Shown: piece by piece, positions 35,970 through 45,016 of the stretch
How the letters are laid out: each line of letters begins with the position of its first letter
Numbering within the stretch: the stretch's first letter is position 1
Origin: Brevundimonas sp.
GTDB lineage: Bacteria > Pseudomonadota > Alphaproteobacteria > Caulobacterales > Caulobacteraceae
Reading direction: 5' to 3'
NCBI RefSeq assembly: GCF_013912005.1
Contig: NZ_JACESB010000019.1
Location: 1-47,950 of the forward strand
Length of the DNA: 47,950 nt
Notes under the pieces: generated by a model
Database searches by the model: none
Seen by the model: only the letters and a program-made list of their open reading frames with translations
Told to the model about the DNA's origin: nothing
Translations under genes and position numbers: made by a program

Positions 35970-38144
35970 TTACGCCGCCGCCTTCTGCCCGGCGAACTTG
36001 CCGTAGAAGGTCTCGCCCTTCGCCGCCATGTCGCGCAGCAGCTGCGGGGGCGAGAAGCGGTCGCCGTACTTCGCCGCATAGACGTCGGCCTGCTCGACGA
36101 AGGCCTTCAGCCCGATCTGGTCGATCATGGTGATCGGACCGCCGGTCCAGGGCGCGAAGCCCCAGGCCAGGATGGCCCCGACGTCGGCCTCGCGCGGGTC
36201 GTCGATGACGCCCTCTTCCCAGCAGCGGGCTACCTCGACCGCCTGGCGGTAGAGCAGGCGGCGCTTCTGGTCCTCGACCATCTCCGGCGTGGAGTCGTTG
36301 ATCGTCACCGGAGCGAGGTCCGACAGGCCGGACCACAGCTTCTTCGGCTTGCTGTCGTAGTCGTAGAAGCCCTTGCCGTTCTTGCGGCCGTAGCGGCCGA
36401 GGTCCTCGACCATGGTCTGGACGATCTTCCAGCCCGGCAGCGGCTGGTAGGCGTCCCCGAGGTCTTCCTTCGTCTGCTTCGCGATCTTGACCGACAGGTC
36501 CAGCGCCACGTCGTCGTGCATCTCCAGCGGGCCGCGCGGCATGCCGGTCATGCGGCCGATGTTGTCGATCAGGGCGGGGGCGTAGCCCTCCTCCAGCATG
36601 GCCAGACCCTCGGCGACATAGGTGCCGAAGCAGCGCGAGGTGTAGAAGCCGCGCCCGTCGTTGACGACGATCGGGGTCTTCCTGATCTTCATGACGTAGT
36701 CGAGGGACTTCGCCAGCGCTTCCTGGCCGGTCTTCTCGCCCATGATGATCTCGACCAGCATCATCTTGTCGACCGGCGAGAAGAAGTGGATGCCGATGAA
36801 GTCCTCCGGCCGCACCGAGGCTTCGGCCAGGCCGGTGATCGGCAGGGTCGAGGTGTTGGAGCCGAACACGGCGCCCGGCTCCAGCTGGGCCTCGGCCCGC
36901 TTCGTCACGTCGGCCTTGATCTCGCGGTTCTCGAACACCGCCTCGATGACGAGGTCCGAGCCCTTGATCAGGTCATAGTCGGTGGTCGCCGTCACGGAGG
37001 CGAGCAGGGCGTCGTATTTCGCCTGGTCGATCTGGCCGCGCGACAGCCGCTTCTTCAGCAGTTCGGCGACATGGGCCTTGCCCTTGTCGGCGCTCTCCTG
37101 GTCGCGGTCGATCAGGATGGTCTCGATGCCGGCCATGGCCTGCACATAGGCGATGCCCGCGCCCATCATGCCGGCGCCCAGCACGGTGACCTTCTTCGGG
37201 TCGGACTTGGGCACGCCGGCCGGGCGCACGGCGCCCTTGTCGAGCTCCTGCTTGGACAGGAACAGCGAGCGGATCATGCCCTGGGCCTGGGGCGTCATCA
37301 GGGTCTTGATGAAGTAGCGGGTCTCGATGCGCAGGGCCGCGTCCATCGGCACCTGCACGCCCTCGTAGACGGCCTTCATCAGGTTCAGCACGGCCGGGTA
37401 GTTGCCGTAGGACTGCTTGCGCAGCATGGCGTTGCCGACGAGGAAGTTCTGGATGCCGGCGGGGTGGTAGGGGCCGCCGCCCGGAAGCTTGAAGGACTTC
37501 TCGTCCCACGGCTGGACGGCCTTGCCGCCGCCCTTGATCCACGCCTTCGCCGCCTCGACCTCGCCGCCCTTCGCGACGACCTCGTGGATGATGCCCGCGC
37601 CCTTGGCGTCATTGGGGCGGAAGGACTTGCCCTCGCTCATGGCCATCATCGCCGCCTGGACGCCGATCAGGCGGGTCAGGCGCTGGGTGCCGCCGCCGCC
37701 GGGGAACAGGCCGACCTTGATCTCCGGCAGGCCCAACTGGATCTTCGGATCGTCGCCGGCGACCCGGTAGTGGCAGGCCAGGGTCAGCTCCAGGCCGCCG
37801 CCGAGGGCCAGGCCGTTGATCGCCGCGGCGACCGGCTTGCCGCAGGTCTCGAGGGCGCGCAGGGCCCCGTTCAGCCGCCAGCCGGCGTCATAGGCCGCCT
37901 GCAGGTCCGCCCCGCCGAGCATGCCCGCCGCCATGTCGCCGAGGTCCGCCCCGGCGCAGAAGCCGCTGGTCTTGCCCGAGGTCAGCACCGCGCCCTTGAT
38001 GGCGTCGTCGGTCTTCACCCGTTCGACCCACTGCGGGATCTCGGCCATGACGCCCGAGGTCAGGGTGTTCATCGACCGTCCGGGGACGTCGAAGGTGATC
38101 AGGGCGATGCCGTCGGCGTCGACGTCGATCTTGAAGTTTTCCAT
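35970..38144 (-). CDS. Multifunctional fatty-acid oxidation protein (enoyl-CoA hydratase / 3-hydroxyacyl-CoA dehydrogenase), FadB/FadJ type
   Basis: The product is 724 residues, the length of FadB/FadJ. The N-terminal crotonase half has [17 protein letters not shown] and [16 protein letters not shown] for the oxyanion hole and [19 protein letters not shown] with the catalytic Glu. The C-terminal half has the NAD-binding [27 protein letters not shown] and the 3HCDH core [16 protein letters not shown]. It hydrates enoyl-CoA and oxidises 3-hydroxyacyl-CoA. ATG 38144 (MENFKIDV) follows GAGGATTCCG. It is last in an operon with thiolase and a GNAT enzyme. Confidence 0.95.
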   Translation of the reverse strand: MENFKIDVDADGIALITFDVPGRSMNTLTSGVMAEIPQWVERVKTDDAIKGAVLTSGKTSGFCAGADLGDMAAGMLGGADLQAAYDAGWRLNGALRALETCGKPVAAAINGLALGGGLELTLACHYRVAGDDPKIQLGLPEIKVGLFPGGGGTQRLTRLIGVQAAMMAMSEGKSFRPNDAKGAGIIHEVVAKGGEVEAAKAWIKGGGKAVQPWDEKSFKLPGGGPYHPAGIQNFLVGNAMLRKQSYGNYPAVLNLMKAVYEGVQVPMDAALRIETRYFIKTLMTPQAQGMIRSLFLSKQELDKGAVRPAGVPKSDPKKVTVLGAGMMGAGIAYVQAMAGIETILIDRDQESADKGKAHVAELLKKRLSRGQIDQAKYDALLASVTATTDYDLIKGSDLVIEAVFENREIKADVTKRAEAQLEPGAVFGSNTSTLPITGLAEASVRPEDFIGIHFFSPVDKMMLVEIIMGEKTGQEALAKSLDYVMKIRKTPIVVNDGRGFYTSRCFGTYVAEGLAMLEEGYAPALIDNIGRMTGMPRGPLEMHDDVALDLSVKIAKQTKEDLGDAYQPLPGWKIVQTMVEDLGRYGRKNGKGFYDYDSKPKKLWSGLSDLAPVTINDSTPEMVEDQKRRLLYRQAVEVARCWEEGVIDDPREADVGAILAWGFAPWTGGPITMIDQIGLKAFVEQADVYAAKYGDRFSPPQLLRDMAAKGETFYGKFAGQKAAA

Positions 38145-38158
38145 CGGAATCCTCGGCT

Positions 38159-38614
38159 CTAGCTGAGGCGGAGCGACATTTCGGACGTCGCCTGCCAGTT
38201 CATGGTTTCGTAGATCGGCCGCGCCTGGGCCGTCGGGTGAAGGATCAGGTAGTGCACGCCGCGCGCCCGGGCCTCGGCCTCGACCCGGTCCATCAGCCGG
38301 GCGGCGTGGCCCCGTCTGCGGTGGTCCGGCTCGACGAACAGGTTCAGCACGTAGCCGCGCCGGTCGCAGTCGGGGTGCTCCGGATGCGGCGGCCAGTCGA
38401 TGAACATCAGGCCCACGCTGGCGACCGCCTGCCCGTCGTGCTCGGCCACCCAGCCGCCGTACTCCCCGCTGCGAAGGCGGGACGCCAGCCACGGCCGGAA
38501 GGCCTCGGTCATCCGCTCGAGCGTCGCCCCGTCGCGGCCCGCCGCCTCGAACATCCGCCGACGATGGTCGCAGACGAGTTCGAGGTCGCCGAAGCTGACG
38601 GGGCGAAGCGTCAT
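38159..38614 (-). CDS. GNAT-family N-acetyltransferase
   Basis: The product is 151 residues. The acetyl-CoA-binding motif is [31 protein letters not shown], followed by [19 protein letters not shown]. The substrate is unknown. ATG 38614 overlaps the thiolase stop (TGATG), so the enzyme is coupled to the beta-oxidation operon between thiolase and the multifunctional protein. Its presence there is unusual, and an acyl-CoA-related substrate is a possible reading. Confidence 0.88.
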   Translation of the reverse strand: MTLRPVSFGDLELVCDHRRRMFEAAGRDGATLERMTEAFRPWLASRLRSGEYGGWVAEHDGQAVASVGLMFIDWPPHPEHPDCDRRGYVLNLFVEPDHRRRGHAARLMDRVEAEARARGVHYLILHPTAQARPIYETMNWQATSEMSLRLS

Positions 38615-39819
38615 CAGACGCGCTCGATGACCGTCGCGGTGCCCATGCCGCCGCCGATGCACAGGGTGACCAGGGCGGTCTCCTTGTCCGAGCGCTCCAG
38701 CTCGTCCAGCACCACGCTGGTGATCATCGCCCCGGTGGCGCCCAGCGGGTGGCCCATGGCGATGGCGCCGCCGCAGACGTTGATCTTGTCGTGCGGGATG
38801 TCGAGCGCCTGCATGTAGCGCAGCACCACGGCGGCGAAGGCCTCGTTCAGCTCCCACAGGTCGATGTCGGCGGTGGTCATGCCCAGCTTGCCGAGCAGCT
38901 TCTGCGTCACGAACTCGGGCCCGGTCAGCATGATCGACGGCTCCGAGCCGATCGAGGCGGCGCCGCGGATCTTCGCGCGGGGCTTGAGGCCGAGCGCCTG
39001 GCCGGCCTCAAGCGATCCGATCAGCACCCCGGCCGAACCGTCAACGATGCCGGAGGAGTTGCCCGGCGTGTGGACGTGGTTGACCCGCTCCACCTCGGGG
39101 TAGCGCTGGTTGATCACGCTGTCGAAGGCCATCTCGCCCATCATGGCGAAGGACGGGTTCAGCGCGCCCAGCGTCTGCATGTCGGTGTTGGGGCGGATGG
39201 TCTCGTCGCGGTCCAGCTGGACGAGGCCGAGCTGGTTCTTCACCGGCACCACCGACTTCGCGAAGCGGCCCTCTTCCCAGCTGCGCGCCGCGCGCTTGTG
39301 GCTCTCAACGGAATAGGCGTCGACGTCGTCGCGGCTGAAGCCCCACTTCGAGGCGATCATGTCGGCCGAGACGCCCTGCGGCACGAAATAGGTCGAAAAG
39401 GCCGAGGACGGATCCACCGGCCAGGCGCCGCCGTCGGAGCCCATCGGCACCCGGCTCATGGCCTCGACCCCGCCGCCCACGGCGAAGTCGGCCTCGCCGG
39501 CCTTCACCTTGGCCGCGGCCATGTTCACCGCCTCGAGGCCCGAGGCGCAGAAGCGGTTGATCTGGACGCCGGCGGTGGTCTGGGCCCAGCCGGCGTTGAG
39601 CACGGCGGTACGGGCGATGTCGGCGCCCTGCTCGCCCACCGGCGAGACGCAGCCGAGGATGACGTCGTCCACCTTCGAGGTGTCCAGCCCGTTGCGGTCG
39701 CGCAGGGCCTCCAGCACCTGGGTGGCGAGGCTCAGCGCGGTGATCTCGTGCAGCGAGCCGTCCTTCTTGCCCTTGCCGCGCGGGGTGCGGACCGCATCGT
39801 AGATGTAGGCGTCGGCCAT
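38614..39819 (-). CDS. Acetyl-CoA C-acyltransferase (thiolase), FadA-like
   Basis: The product is 401 residues. Thiolase catalytic residues are all present: C91 ([12 protein letters not shown]), H357 ([10 protein letters not shown]) and C387 (TLCIGGGMG). It cleaves 3-ketoacyl-CoA with CoA. I chose ATG 39819 ([15 protein letters not shown]) because a strong AAGGAG precedes it; a longer frame to 39924 would run into the operator region. It is the first gene of the operon with the GNAT enzyme and the FadB/FadJ-type protein. Confidence 0.95.
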   Translation of the reverse strand: MADAYIYDAVRTPRGKGKKDGSLHEITALSLATQVLEALRDRNGLDTSKVDDVILGCVSPVGEQGADIARTAVLNAGWAQTTAGVQINRFCASGLEAVNMAAAKVKAGEADFAVGGGVEAMSRVPMGSDGGAWPVDPSSAFSTYFVPQGVSADMIASKWGFSRDDVDAYSVESHKRAARSWEEGRFAKSVVPVKNQLGLVQLDRDETIRPNTDMQTLGALNPSFAMMGEMAFDSVINQRYPEVERVNHVHTPGNSSGIVDGSAGVLIGSLEAGQALGLKPRAKIRGAASIGSEPSIMLTGPEFVTQKLLGKLGMTTADIDLWELNEAFAAVVLRYMQALDIPHDKINVCGGAIAMGHPLGATGAMITSVVLDELERSDKETALVTLCIGGGMGTATVIERV

Positions 39820-39883
39820 GGAGTGCTCCTTGGGCTTCGAAGGGAGGGTGCGGTTTCGAAACGCGCCTGTCAGAAACCCTACG

Positions 39884-39899
39884 TTTACGTCAACGTCAA
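39884..39899 (-). promoter_or_regulatory. LiuR-like operator upstream of the thiolase operon
   Basis: TTTACGTCAACGTCAA matches, from memory, the MerR-family LiuR motif for branched-chain and acyl-CoA degradation genes (TTTACGTnAACGTAAA) at nearly all positions. It sits about 65-80 bases before the thiolase start. A further ACGT lies just outside it. No LiuR-type regulator gene is in the window. Confidence 0.5.
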
Positions 39900-39954
39900 G
39901 TAACAAGGGGCGGCGCAGCTTCACCGCGAACGACTCTCAGCTTCGCCGTCGGGC

Positions 39955-39979
39955 GGAACGGCCGGCCGTCTTGCGCCTT
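39955..39979 (+). promoter_or_regulatory. Possible EcfG-type promoter for the hemerythrin gene
   Basis: GGAAC (39955-39959), 16 bases, then CCTT (39976-39979). The alphaproteobacterial general-stress sigma factor EcfG recognises GGAAC-N16/17-CGTT, so this is one mismatch from consensus at the right spacing. It is 31 bases before the ATG. The evidence is the motif alone. Confidence 0.35.
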
Positions 39980-40010
39980 CTGTCGCCGAACCAACCCATG
40001 GAGGCGCCGG

Positions 40011-40568
40011 ATGGCCCAGAACTACGAAGATATGGACGCCATCGCCATGCTGAAGGCGGACCACCGGGAGGTGGAGCAACTGTTCGAAAAGTTCGAGAAC
40101 ACCAACGGCAAGGCCACCAAGCAGAAGCTGGCCGAGCAGATCTGCCTCGAGCTGAAGGTGCACACCGTGATCGAGGAGGAGATCTTCTACCCCGCCTGCC
40201 GCGGCAAGATCGAGGACGACCTCGTCGACGAGGCCTATGTCGAGCACGACGCCGCCAAGCTGCTGATCAACGACATCGAGGCGGGCGGTCCCGACGAGGC
40301 CTTCTACGACGCCAAGGTCAAGGTGCTGTCGGAGATGATCGAGCACCACGTCGAGGAGGAGGAGAAGCGCTCCGAAGGCATGTTCAGCCAGGCGCGCGCC
40401 GCCGGCCTCGACATGGATGCCCTGGCCGACCAGATGCGGGCCCGCAAGCGCACCGCGACCGAGGAGTTCCAGGCCGGCAAGCCGGCGGAGACGCGCACGC
40501 TCGAGGGCGACGACGTCGAAAGCGCCCGGGCCGACGCGCCGTTCGGCGACGGGGCCCAGGTCCGCTGA
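40011..40568 (+). CDS. Hemerythrin domain-containing protein
   Basis: The product is 185 residues. The iron ligands of a bacterial hemerythrin bundle are visible: H18 (KADHREVE), H51 and E55 (VHTVIEEEIFYP), H79 (VEHDAAK), H112/H113 and E117 (IEHHVEEEE). It would bind a di-iron centre and handle O2, NO or iron. A 50-residue charged C-terminal tail follows. CAP-domain gene starts nine bases later, so the two may be one unit. Confidence 0.9.
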   Translation: MAQNYEDMDAIAMLKADHREVEQLFEKFENTNGKATKQKLAEQICLELKVHTVIEEEIFYPACRGKIEDDLVDEAYVEHDAAKLLINDIEAGGPDEAFYDAKVKVLSEMIEHHVEEEEKRSEGMFSQARAAGLDMDALADQMRARKRTATEEFQAGKPAETRTLEGDDVESARADAPFGDGAQVR

Positions 40569-40576
40569 GGCGCGCA

Positions 40577-41155
40577 ATGCGTCCCGCCCGCGCGGCGGCC
40601 GCTGCCCTGCTGCTCGGGGGCGCCGCCGCCTGCGCCGATCCCGGGCTGCTGGTGGTTCCGCCGCCGCAGCGGCCGCGGGTGGTGCAGCCGATCGCCCCGC
40701 CGCGCACGACCGCCCCGTCCAGCGAGGTCGAGCGTCGGCTGCTCGAGGCGCACAACGCCGAAAGGGCGCGGGTCGGCGTCCCGCCGCTGCGCTGGGCCGA
40801 CTCCCTTGAGGCGGAGGCCCGGGTGTGGGCGCGCGAGCTGATCGGCGGCGACACCTTCGCCCACGATCCGGCGCCGCACGGCCACGGCGAAAACCTGTGG
40901 ACCGGCTGGGGCGGCCGGGTCTGGACGCCCGAGGAGATGGTGGGGGAGTGGGCGGCCGAGCGCGCCGACTACCGGCACGGCCCGTTCCCGAACGTCAGCC
41001 GGACGGGAAACTGGGCCGAGGTGGCGCACTACACCCAGCTGGTTTGGCGCGACACCACCCACGTCGGCTGCGCCGTCGAGACCCGCGGCGACCGCTCGGT
41101 GCTGGCCTGCCGCTACGCGCCGCCGGGCAATATCGACGGGCGGACGGCGTACTGA
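40577..41155 (+). CDS. CAP-domain (SCP/PR1-like) secreted protein
   Basis: The product is 192 residues. A lipoprotein-like signal (ALLLGGAAAC, Cys near residue 19) precedes a CAP domain with LLEAHNAERARVGVPPLRW, GENLWTGWG, HYTQLVWRDTTHVGCAVE and a final VLACRYAPPGNI. CAP proteins are extracellular or periplasmic; their function in bacteria is largely unknown. It follows hemerythrin closely. After the stop a heptamer array begins. Confidence 0.9.
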   Translation: MRPARAAAAALLLGGAAACADPGLLVVPPPQRPRVVQPIAPPRTTAPSSEVERRLLEAHNAERARVGVPPLRWADSLEAEARVWARELIGGDTFAHDPAPHGHGENLWTGWGGRVWTPEEMVGEWAAERADYRHGPFPNVSRTGNWAEVAHYTQLVWRDTTHVGCAVETRGDRSVLACRYAPPGNIDGRTAY

Positions 41156-41160
41156 AGAGG

Positions 41161-41276
41161 GGGTGTCGGGCGTGGGGTGTGGGGTCTACGCGGGACGTGC
41201 CCGGCGCCCCTGGAGCTCTCCACACCCAAGACCCTAAACCCTAAACCCTAAACCCTACACCCTACGCCCCACCCCC
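41161..41276. repeat. Heptamer array in inverted arms: GGGTGTG / TAAACCC type
   Basis: Left arm: GGGTGTC, GGGCGTG, GGGTGTG, GGGTCTA (41161-41188). After a 32-base core, the right arm 41221-41276 is eight 7-mers all ending in CCC: CACACCC, AAGACCC, TAAACCC three times, TACACCC, TACGCCC and CACCCCC. The arms are imperfect complements built on GGGNNNN. The right arm ends exactly where the stop codon (41277-41279, minus strand) of the isomerase gene begins. It lies between convergent genes. Confidence 0.85.
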
Positions 41277-42269
41277 TCAGCTCACGTACCCCGCCTGCAT
41301 CAGCTCGGCGATGTGGATGATCGCGACCGGCCGCTCGTCCTCGAGGACCAGCAGGGTGGCGATCTTGTTCTGGGTCATCAGGTCGATGGCGTCGCTCATG
41401 CGGGCATCGGGGGCGACGACCTTGGGGCGCGGGCTCATGATGTCGGCGGCGGTCAGGCCGGCGGCGTTCTCGCGGCCGAAGGCGCGGCGCACGTCGCCGT
41501 CGGTGACGATGCCGGCCAGCCGGCCGTCCGGGCCGACCACGGCCGTGGCCCCCTTGCGGCCCTCGGTGATGGCGGACACGACCTCGGCGAAGGTCGCGGT
41601 GGTCGGCACGAGCGCCGGGGCCGGCGGCCGGTCGCCCATCCAGTCGCGCACGCTCTGCAGACTCATGCCCAGCTTGCCGCCGGGGTGATGCAGGCCGAAG
41701 TCCTCGGCGGTGAACCCGCGGCGGTCCATCAGCACCATGGCCAGGGCGTCGCCCATCGCCAGCGTCATCAGGGTCGAGGTGGTGGGGGCGAGGCCGTTGG
41801 GGCAGGCCTCCGCCACCTGCGGCAGGGTCAGGCAGACCGCGGACGAGCGTCCGAGGAAGCTGTTCGGCCGCTGGGTGATCCCGATCACCGGGATGCCCTC
41901 CCGCTGGCAGTAGATCAGCGGATCGCGCAGCTCGCGACTCTCGCCGGAGTTGGAGATCGCCAGCAGGGTCACGTCCTTGCGCAGCATGCCCAGGTCGCCG
42001 TGGCTCATCTCCGCCGGATGCACGAAGAAGGCGTTGGTGCCGGTGGAGGCGAGGGTGGCGGCGATCTTGCCGCCGATGTGGCCCGACTTGCCCATGCCCG
42101 TGACGACGACGTAGCCGGGCCGCGACAGAATGGTCTCGACGGCCCGCACCAGGTCGTCTCCGAGCCCCGCCTCGAGCGCCTGCAGGGCGGCGACGTTCAG
42201 GCGCACGACCTCGCGCGCGCGGTCGATCATGGCGGACGGTTCGGCGGGGAGGGGGCCAGCATCGGTCAT
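41277..42269 (-). CDS. kdsD: Arabinose-5-phosphate isomerase (KpsF/GutQ family)
   Basis: The product is 330 residues from ATG 42269 (MTDAGPLPAEPS). A SIS domain with GMGKSGHIGGKIAATLASTGT and ISNSGES is followed by two CBS domains (about 200-325). It converts ribulose-5-phosphate to arabinose-5-phosphate, the first step of KDO synthesis. The catalytic His of the family is in GLHHPGGKLG. kdsB lies 17 kb away. A longer start at TTG 42302 would add 11 residues. Confidence 0.93.
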   Translation of the reverse strand: MTDAGPLPAEPSAMIDRAREVVRLNVAALQALEAGLGDDLVRAVETILSRPGYVVVTGMGKSGHIGGKIAATLASTGTNAFFVHPAEMSHGDLGMLRKDVTLLAISNSGESRELRDPLIYCQREGIPVIGITQRPNSFLGRSSAVCLTLPQVAEACPNGLAPTTSTLMTLAMGDALAMVLMDRRGFTAEDFGLHHPGGKLGMSLQSVRDWMGDRPPAPALVPTTATFAEVVSAITEGRKGATAVVGPDGRLAGIVTDGDVRRAFGRENAAGLTAADIMSPRPKVVAPDARMSDAIDLMTQNKIATLLVLEDERPVAIIHIAELMQAGYVS

Positions 42270-42391
42270 CCCCGGGAATTGGCCTATCCACCGCGCTTGC
42301 ACAATCCGGCCGCGTCTCGCCGGTCCCGGGTCGTCATGAAAAAAGCGAAGCTTGGGTCAACCCTCCGCCGGGTTGCGCGTTAGGGACAGCC

Positions 42392-43180
42392 ATGGGGACG
42401 TCACAACCAGACACCGGCGCCGCGATCGCGGCTGTCGAAACTTCACCGCACCTGCCGCCGCCGCCTGTCCGACTCCGTCAGCCGGCGCTGTTCCTCGACC
42501 TCGACGGCGTGCTGGCGCCGCTCGCCGAGACCCCGGACGCCGTGGTTCCGCTGCCGCGCCGCACCCGGGTCCTGCGCGAGGCCGCCCGCCGCTTCGAGGG
42601 CCGGGTGGCGATCGTCAGCGGCCGCACCCTCGCCGAGATCGACCGGATTTCTGACGCCGCGCTGGACGCCGCCTCGGGCGTGCACGGCCTCGAGCGTCGC
42701 CGGGCCGACGGGTCGCTCCACCGGATCGAACCGGCCGCCGGCGTGCGCCGGGCGGTGGAGGCGTTCGAGGCCTTCGCCCGCGCCACGCCCGGCGTCATCG
42801 TCGAGGACAAGATGGTCTCCGCCGGCCTGCACTTCCGTCAGGCGAAGGCCGCCGGCGACGAGGCGATGGACCTGGCCCGAAGGCTCGCCGAGGAAACGGG
42901 GCTGGTCATGCAGCCCGGCAACCTGGTCGTCGAGCTGAAGACGCCCGGAACGGACAAGGGGACGGCCGTCGCCGCCTTCATGGAGGAGCCGCCCTTCGCC
43001 GGAGCCCGGCCGGTGATGCTGGGCGACGACCTGACGGACGAACACGGCTTCCGCGCCGCCGAGATCCTGGGCGGCTTCGGCGTGCTCGTCGGCCCGCCGC
43101 GCGAGACGGCGGCGCGCTACGCCCTGCCGGACGTCGACGCGGTGCTGGACTGGCTCGAGCGCCTGCAGGAGGCGGCATGA
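42392..43180 (+). CDS. otsB: Trehalose-6-phosphate phosphatase
   Basis: The product is 262 residues of HAD type: FLDLDGVLAPL carries the nucleophile D36 and the acid/base D38. VSGRT supplies motif II, and GDDLTDEHGF is the final Mg-binding motif. It removes the phosphate from trehalose-6-phosphate. The stop overlaps the GH15 start as ATGA, and otsA follows, so the three genes form an operon. The N-terminal 25 residues are Pro-rich and not conserved. Confidence 0.93.
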   Translation: MGTSQPDTGAAIAAVETSPHLPPPPVRLRQPALFLDLDGVLAPLAETPDAVVPLPRRTRVLREAARRFEGRVAIVSGRTLAEIDRISDAALDAASGVHGLERRRADGSLHRIEPAAGVRRAVEAFEAFARATPGVIVEDKMVSAGLHFRQAKAAGDEAMDLARRLAEETGLVMQPGNLVVELKTPGTDKGTAVAAFMEEPPFAGARPVMLGDDLTDEHGFRAAEILGGFGVLVGPPRETAARYALPDVDAVLDWLERLQEAA

Positions 43181-44961
43181 CCCCGGATCTCGACCTCGCG
43201 CCCGTCGGCAACTGCTCGATCAGCGCCCTGATCGACCGGCGCGGCCGCTACGTCTGGGCCTGCGCCCCGCGGGTGGACGGCGATCCCGTCTTCTCCGCCC
43301 TGATGGACGGAAGCGACCCCGGGCACGGCTTCTGGGACGTCGAACTGGAGGGGGTCAAGCACGTCAGCCAGGCCTACATCCGCAACACGCCCGTGCTGCG
43401 CACCGTGCTGACCGCCGAGGACGGCGCGGCGGTCGAGATCATCGACTTCGCCCCGCGCCATCCGAAGCACAGCCGGACCTACCGGCCGCTGGCCTTCGGA
43501 CGCGTGGTCCGGCCGCTCGAGGGGGCGCCGCGCATCCGCGTGCGGCTGCGGCCCTCGGCGGACTGGGGGGCGCGTCCGGCGGAGCGGACCAGCGGCTCCA
43601 ACCACATCCGCTATCTGTGCACCGACGTCACCATGCGGCTGACTACCGACTGCCCGGTCTCGCATGTGATGAACGAGCGCACCTTCCGGCTCGAGCGGCC
43701 GTACGCCTTCTTCCTCGGTCCGGACGAAGGCTACGACCAGGACGTCGGCCCCGGAGTGCAGGCGGCGCTCGACCGCACCATCGCCTACTGGCAGGACTGG
43801 GTGCGCAAGCTCTACCTGCCGCTCGACTGGCAGGAGGCGGTGATCCGCGCCGCCATCACCCTGAAGCTGTGCGCCTACGAGGAGACGGGGGCGATCGTCG
43901 CCGCCCTGACCACCTCCGTGCCGGAATTCCCGGAGAGCGGCCGCAACTGGGACTACCGCTACTGCTGGATTCGCGACGCCTACTATGTGGTGCGGGCGCT
44001 GAACCGCCTGGGCGCGGTCGACATCCTCGAGAACTATCTCGGCTACCTGCGCAATCTCGTCGACGACTCCGGCGGCGGCCACGTCCAGCCGGTGTACGGC
44101 GTCGGGCTGGAGCCGGGCATCGGCGAACGGATCATCGACACCGTCGAGGGCTACCGCGGCATGAAGCCGGTGCGCATCGGCAACCAGGCCCACGAGCACC
44201 TGCAGCACGACGTCTACGGCCAGATCGTCCTGCCGCTGGTGCAGGCCTTCTACGACCACCGGCTGATCCGCCCCGCCACCATCGACGACTTCTATGCGCT
44301 GGAGAAGGTCGGGGAACGGGCCTTCGCCATGCATGACCAGCCCGACGCCGGCCTGTGGGAGTTCCGCACCATCGCCCGGGTTCACACCTATTCCTCGGTG
44401 ATGTGCTGGGCCGCCTGCGACCGCCTCGCCAAGGCGGCGACCCACCTCGGCCTCGCCAGCCGGGCGGAGGTCTGGGCCGACCGGGCGCGCGCCATCCGCG
44501 AACGCATCGAGGCCGAGGCCTACCTCCCCGACGAGGGCCGCTTCGCCGCCAGCTACGGCAATCGCGAGCTGGACGCCTCGCTGCTGCAGCTGACGGATCT
44601 GGGCTTCCTCGATCCGCTGGACCCCCGCCAGGTCGGCACCTTCGAGGCCATCGAGCGCGAGCTGAAGAAGGGCCCCTACCTGTTCCGCTACGTCGAGCCG
44701 GACGACTTCGGGGAGCCGGAGACGGCCTTCAACTTCTGCACCTTCTGGTTCATCGAGGCGCTGCACCTGAACGGCCGCACCGAGGAGGCGCGGGCGATCT
44801 TCGAGGAGATGCTGAGCCGCCGGACCCACGCCGGCCTGCTCAGCGAGGACATTTCGCTGGGGGACAACGAGCTGTGGGGCAACTACCCGCAGACCTACTC
44901 GCTGGTCGGCATCATCAACTGCGCCGTGCTGCTCAGCCGGTCATGGACGAACGTGCGATGA
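43177..44961 (+). CDS. Glycoside hydrolase family 15 (glucoamylase/trehalase-like)
   Basis: The product is 594 residues. An N-terminal beta domain is followed by an (alpha/alpha)6 barrel with NWDYRYCWIRDAYY, the general-acid segment DAGLWEFRT and the base segment LLSEDI...LWGNYPQTYSLVG. GH15 includes glucoamylases and actinobacterial-type trehalases. Its position between otsB and otsA, with the ATGA overlap, makes a trehalose-linked role likely. It lacks a signal peptide, so the substrate is cytoplasmic. Confidence 0.92.
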   Translation: MTPDLDLAPVGNCSISALIDRRGRYVWACAPRVDGDPVFSALMDGSDPGHGFWDVELEGVKHVSQAYIRNTPVLRTVLTAEDGAAVEIIDFAPRHPKHSRTYRPLAFGRVVRPLEGAPRIRVRLRPSADWGARPAERTSGSNHIRYLCTDVTMRLTTDCPVSHVMNERTFRLERPYAFFLGPDEGYDQDVGPGVQAALDRTIAYWQDWVRKLYLPLDWQEAVIRAAITLKLCAYEETGAIVAALTTSVPEFPESGRNWDYRYCWIRDAYYVVRALNRLGAVDILENYLGYLRNLVDDSGGGHVQPVYGVGLEPGIGERIIDTVEGYRGMKPVRIGNQAHEHLQHDVYGQIVLPLVQAFYDHRLIRPATIDDFYALEKVGERAFAMHDQPDAGLWEFRTIARVHTYSSVMCWAACDRLAKAATHLGLASRAEVWADRARAIRERIEAEAYLPDEGRFAASYGNRELDASLLQLTDLGFLDPLDPRQVGTFEAIERELKKGPYLFRYVEPDDFGEPETAFNFCTFWFIEALHLNGRTEEARAIFEEMLSRRTHAGLLSEDISLGDNELWGNYPQTYSLVGIINCAVLLSRSWTNVR

Positions 44962-45016
44962 TCGCGCTCACGAAATCGCGCTGGGCCCGAACGCCGTCCG
45001 CAACGGTTTACACGCC

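Noticed and set aside
41233-41262. TAAACCC repeats as a telomere-like sequence
   Set aside because: Only three copies, in the middle of an array of other 7-mers and between two chromosomal genes. The resemblance to plant telomere repeats is coincidental.
42357-42381. EcfG-type promoter before otsB
   Set aside because: CGTT at 42378-42381 has the right spacing, but the -35 reads TCAAC instead of GGAAC, so only three of five bases agree.
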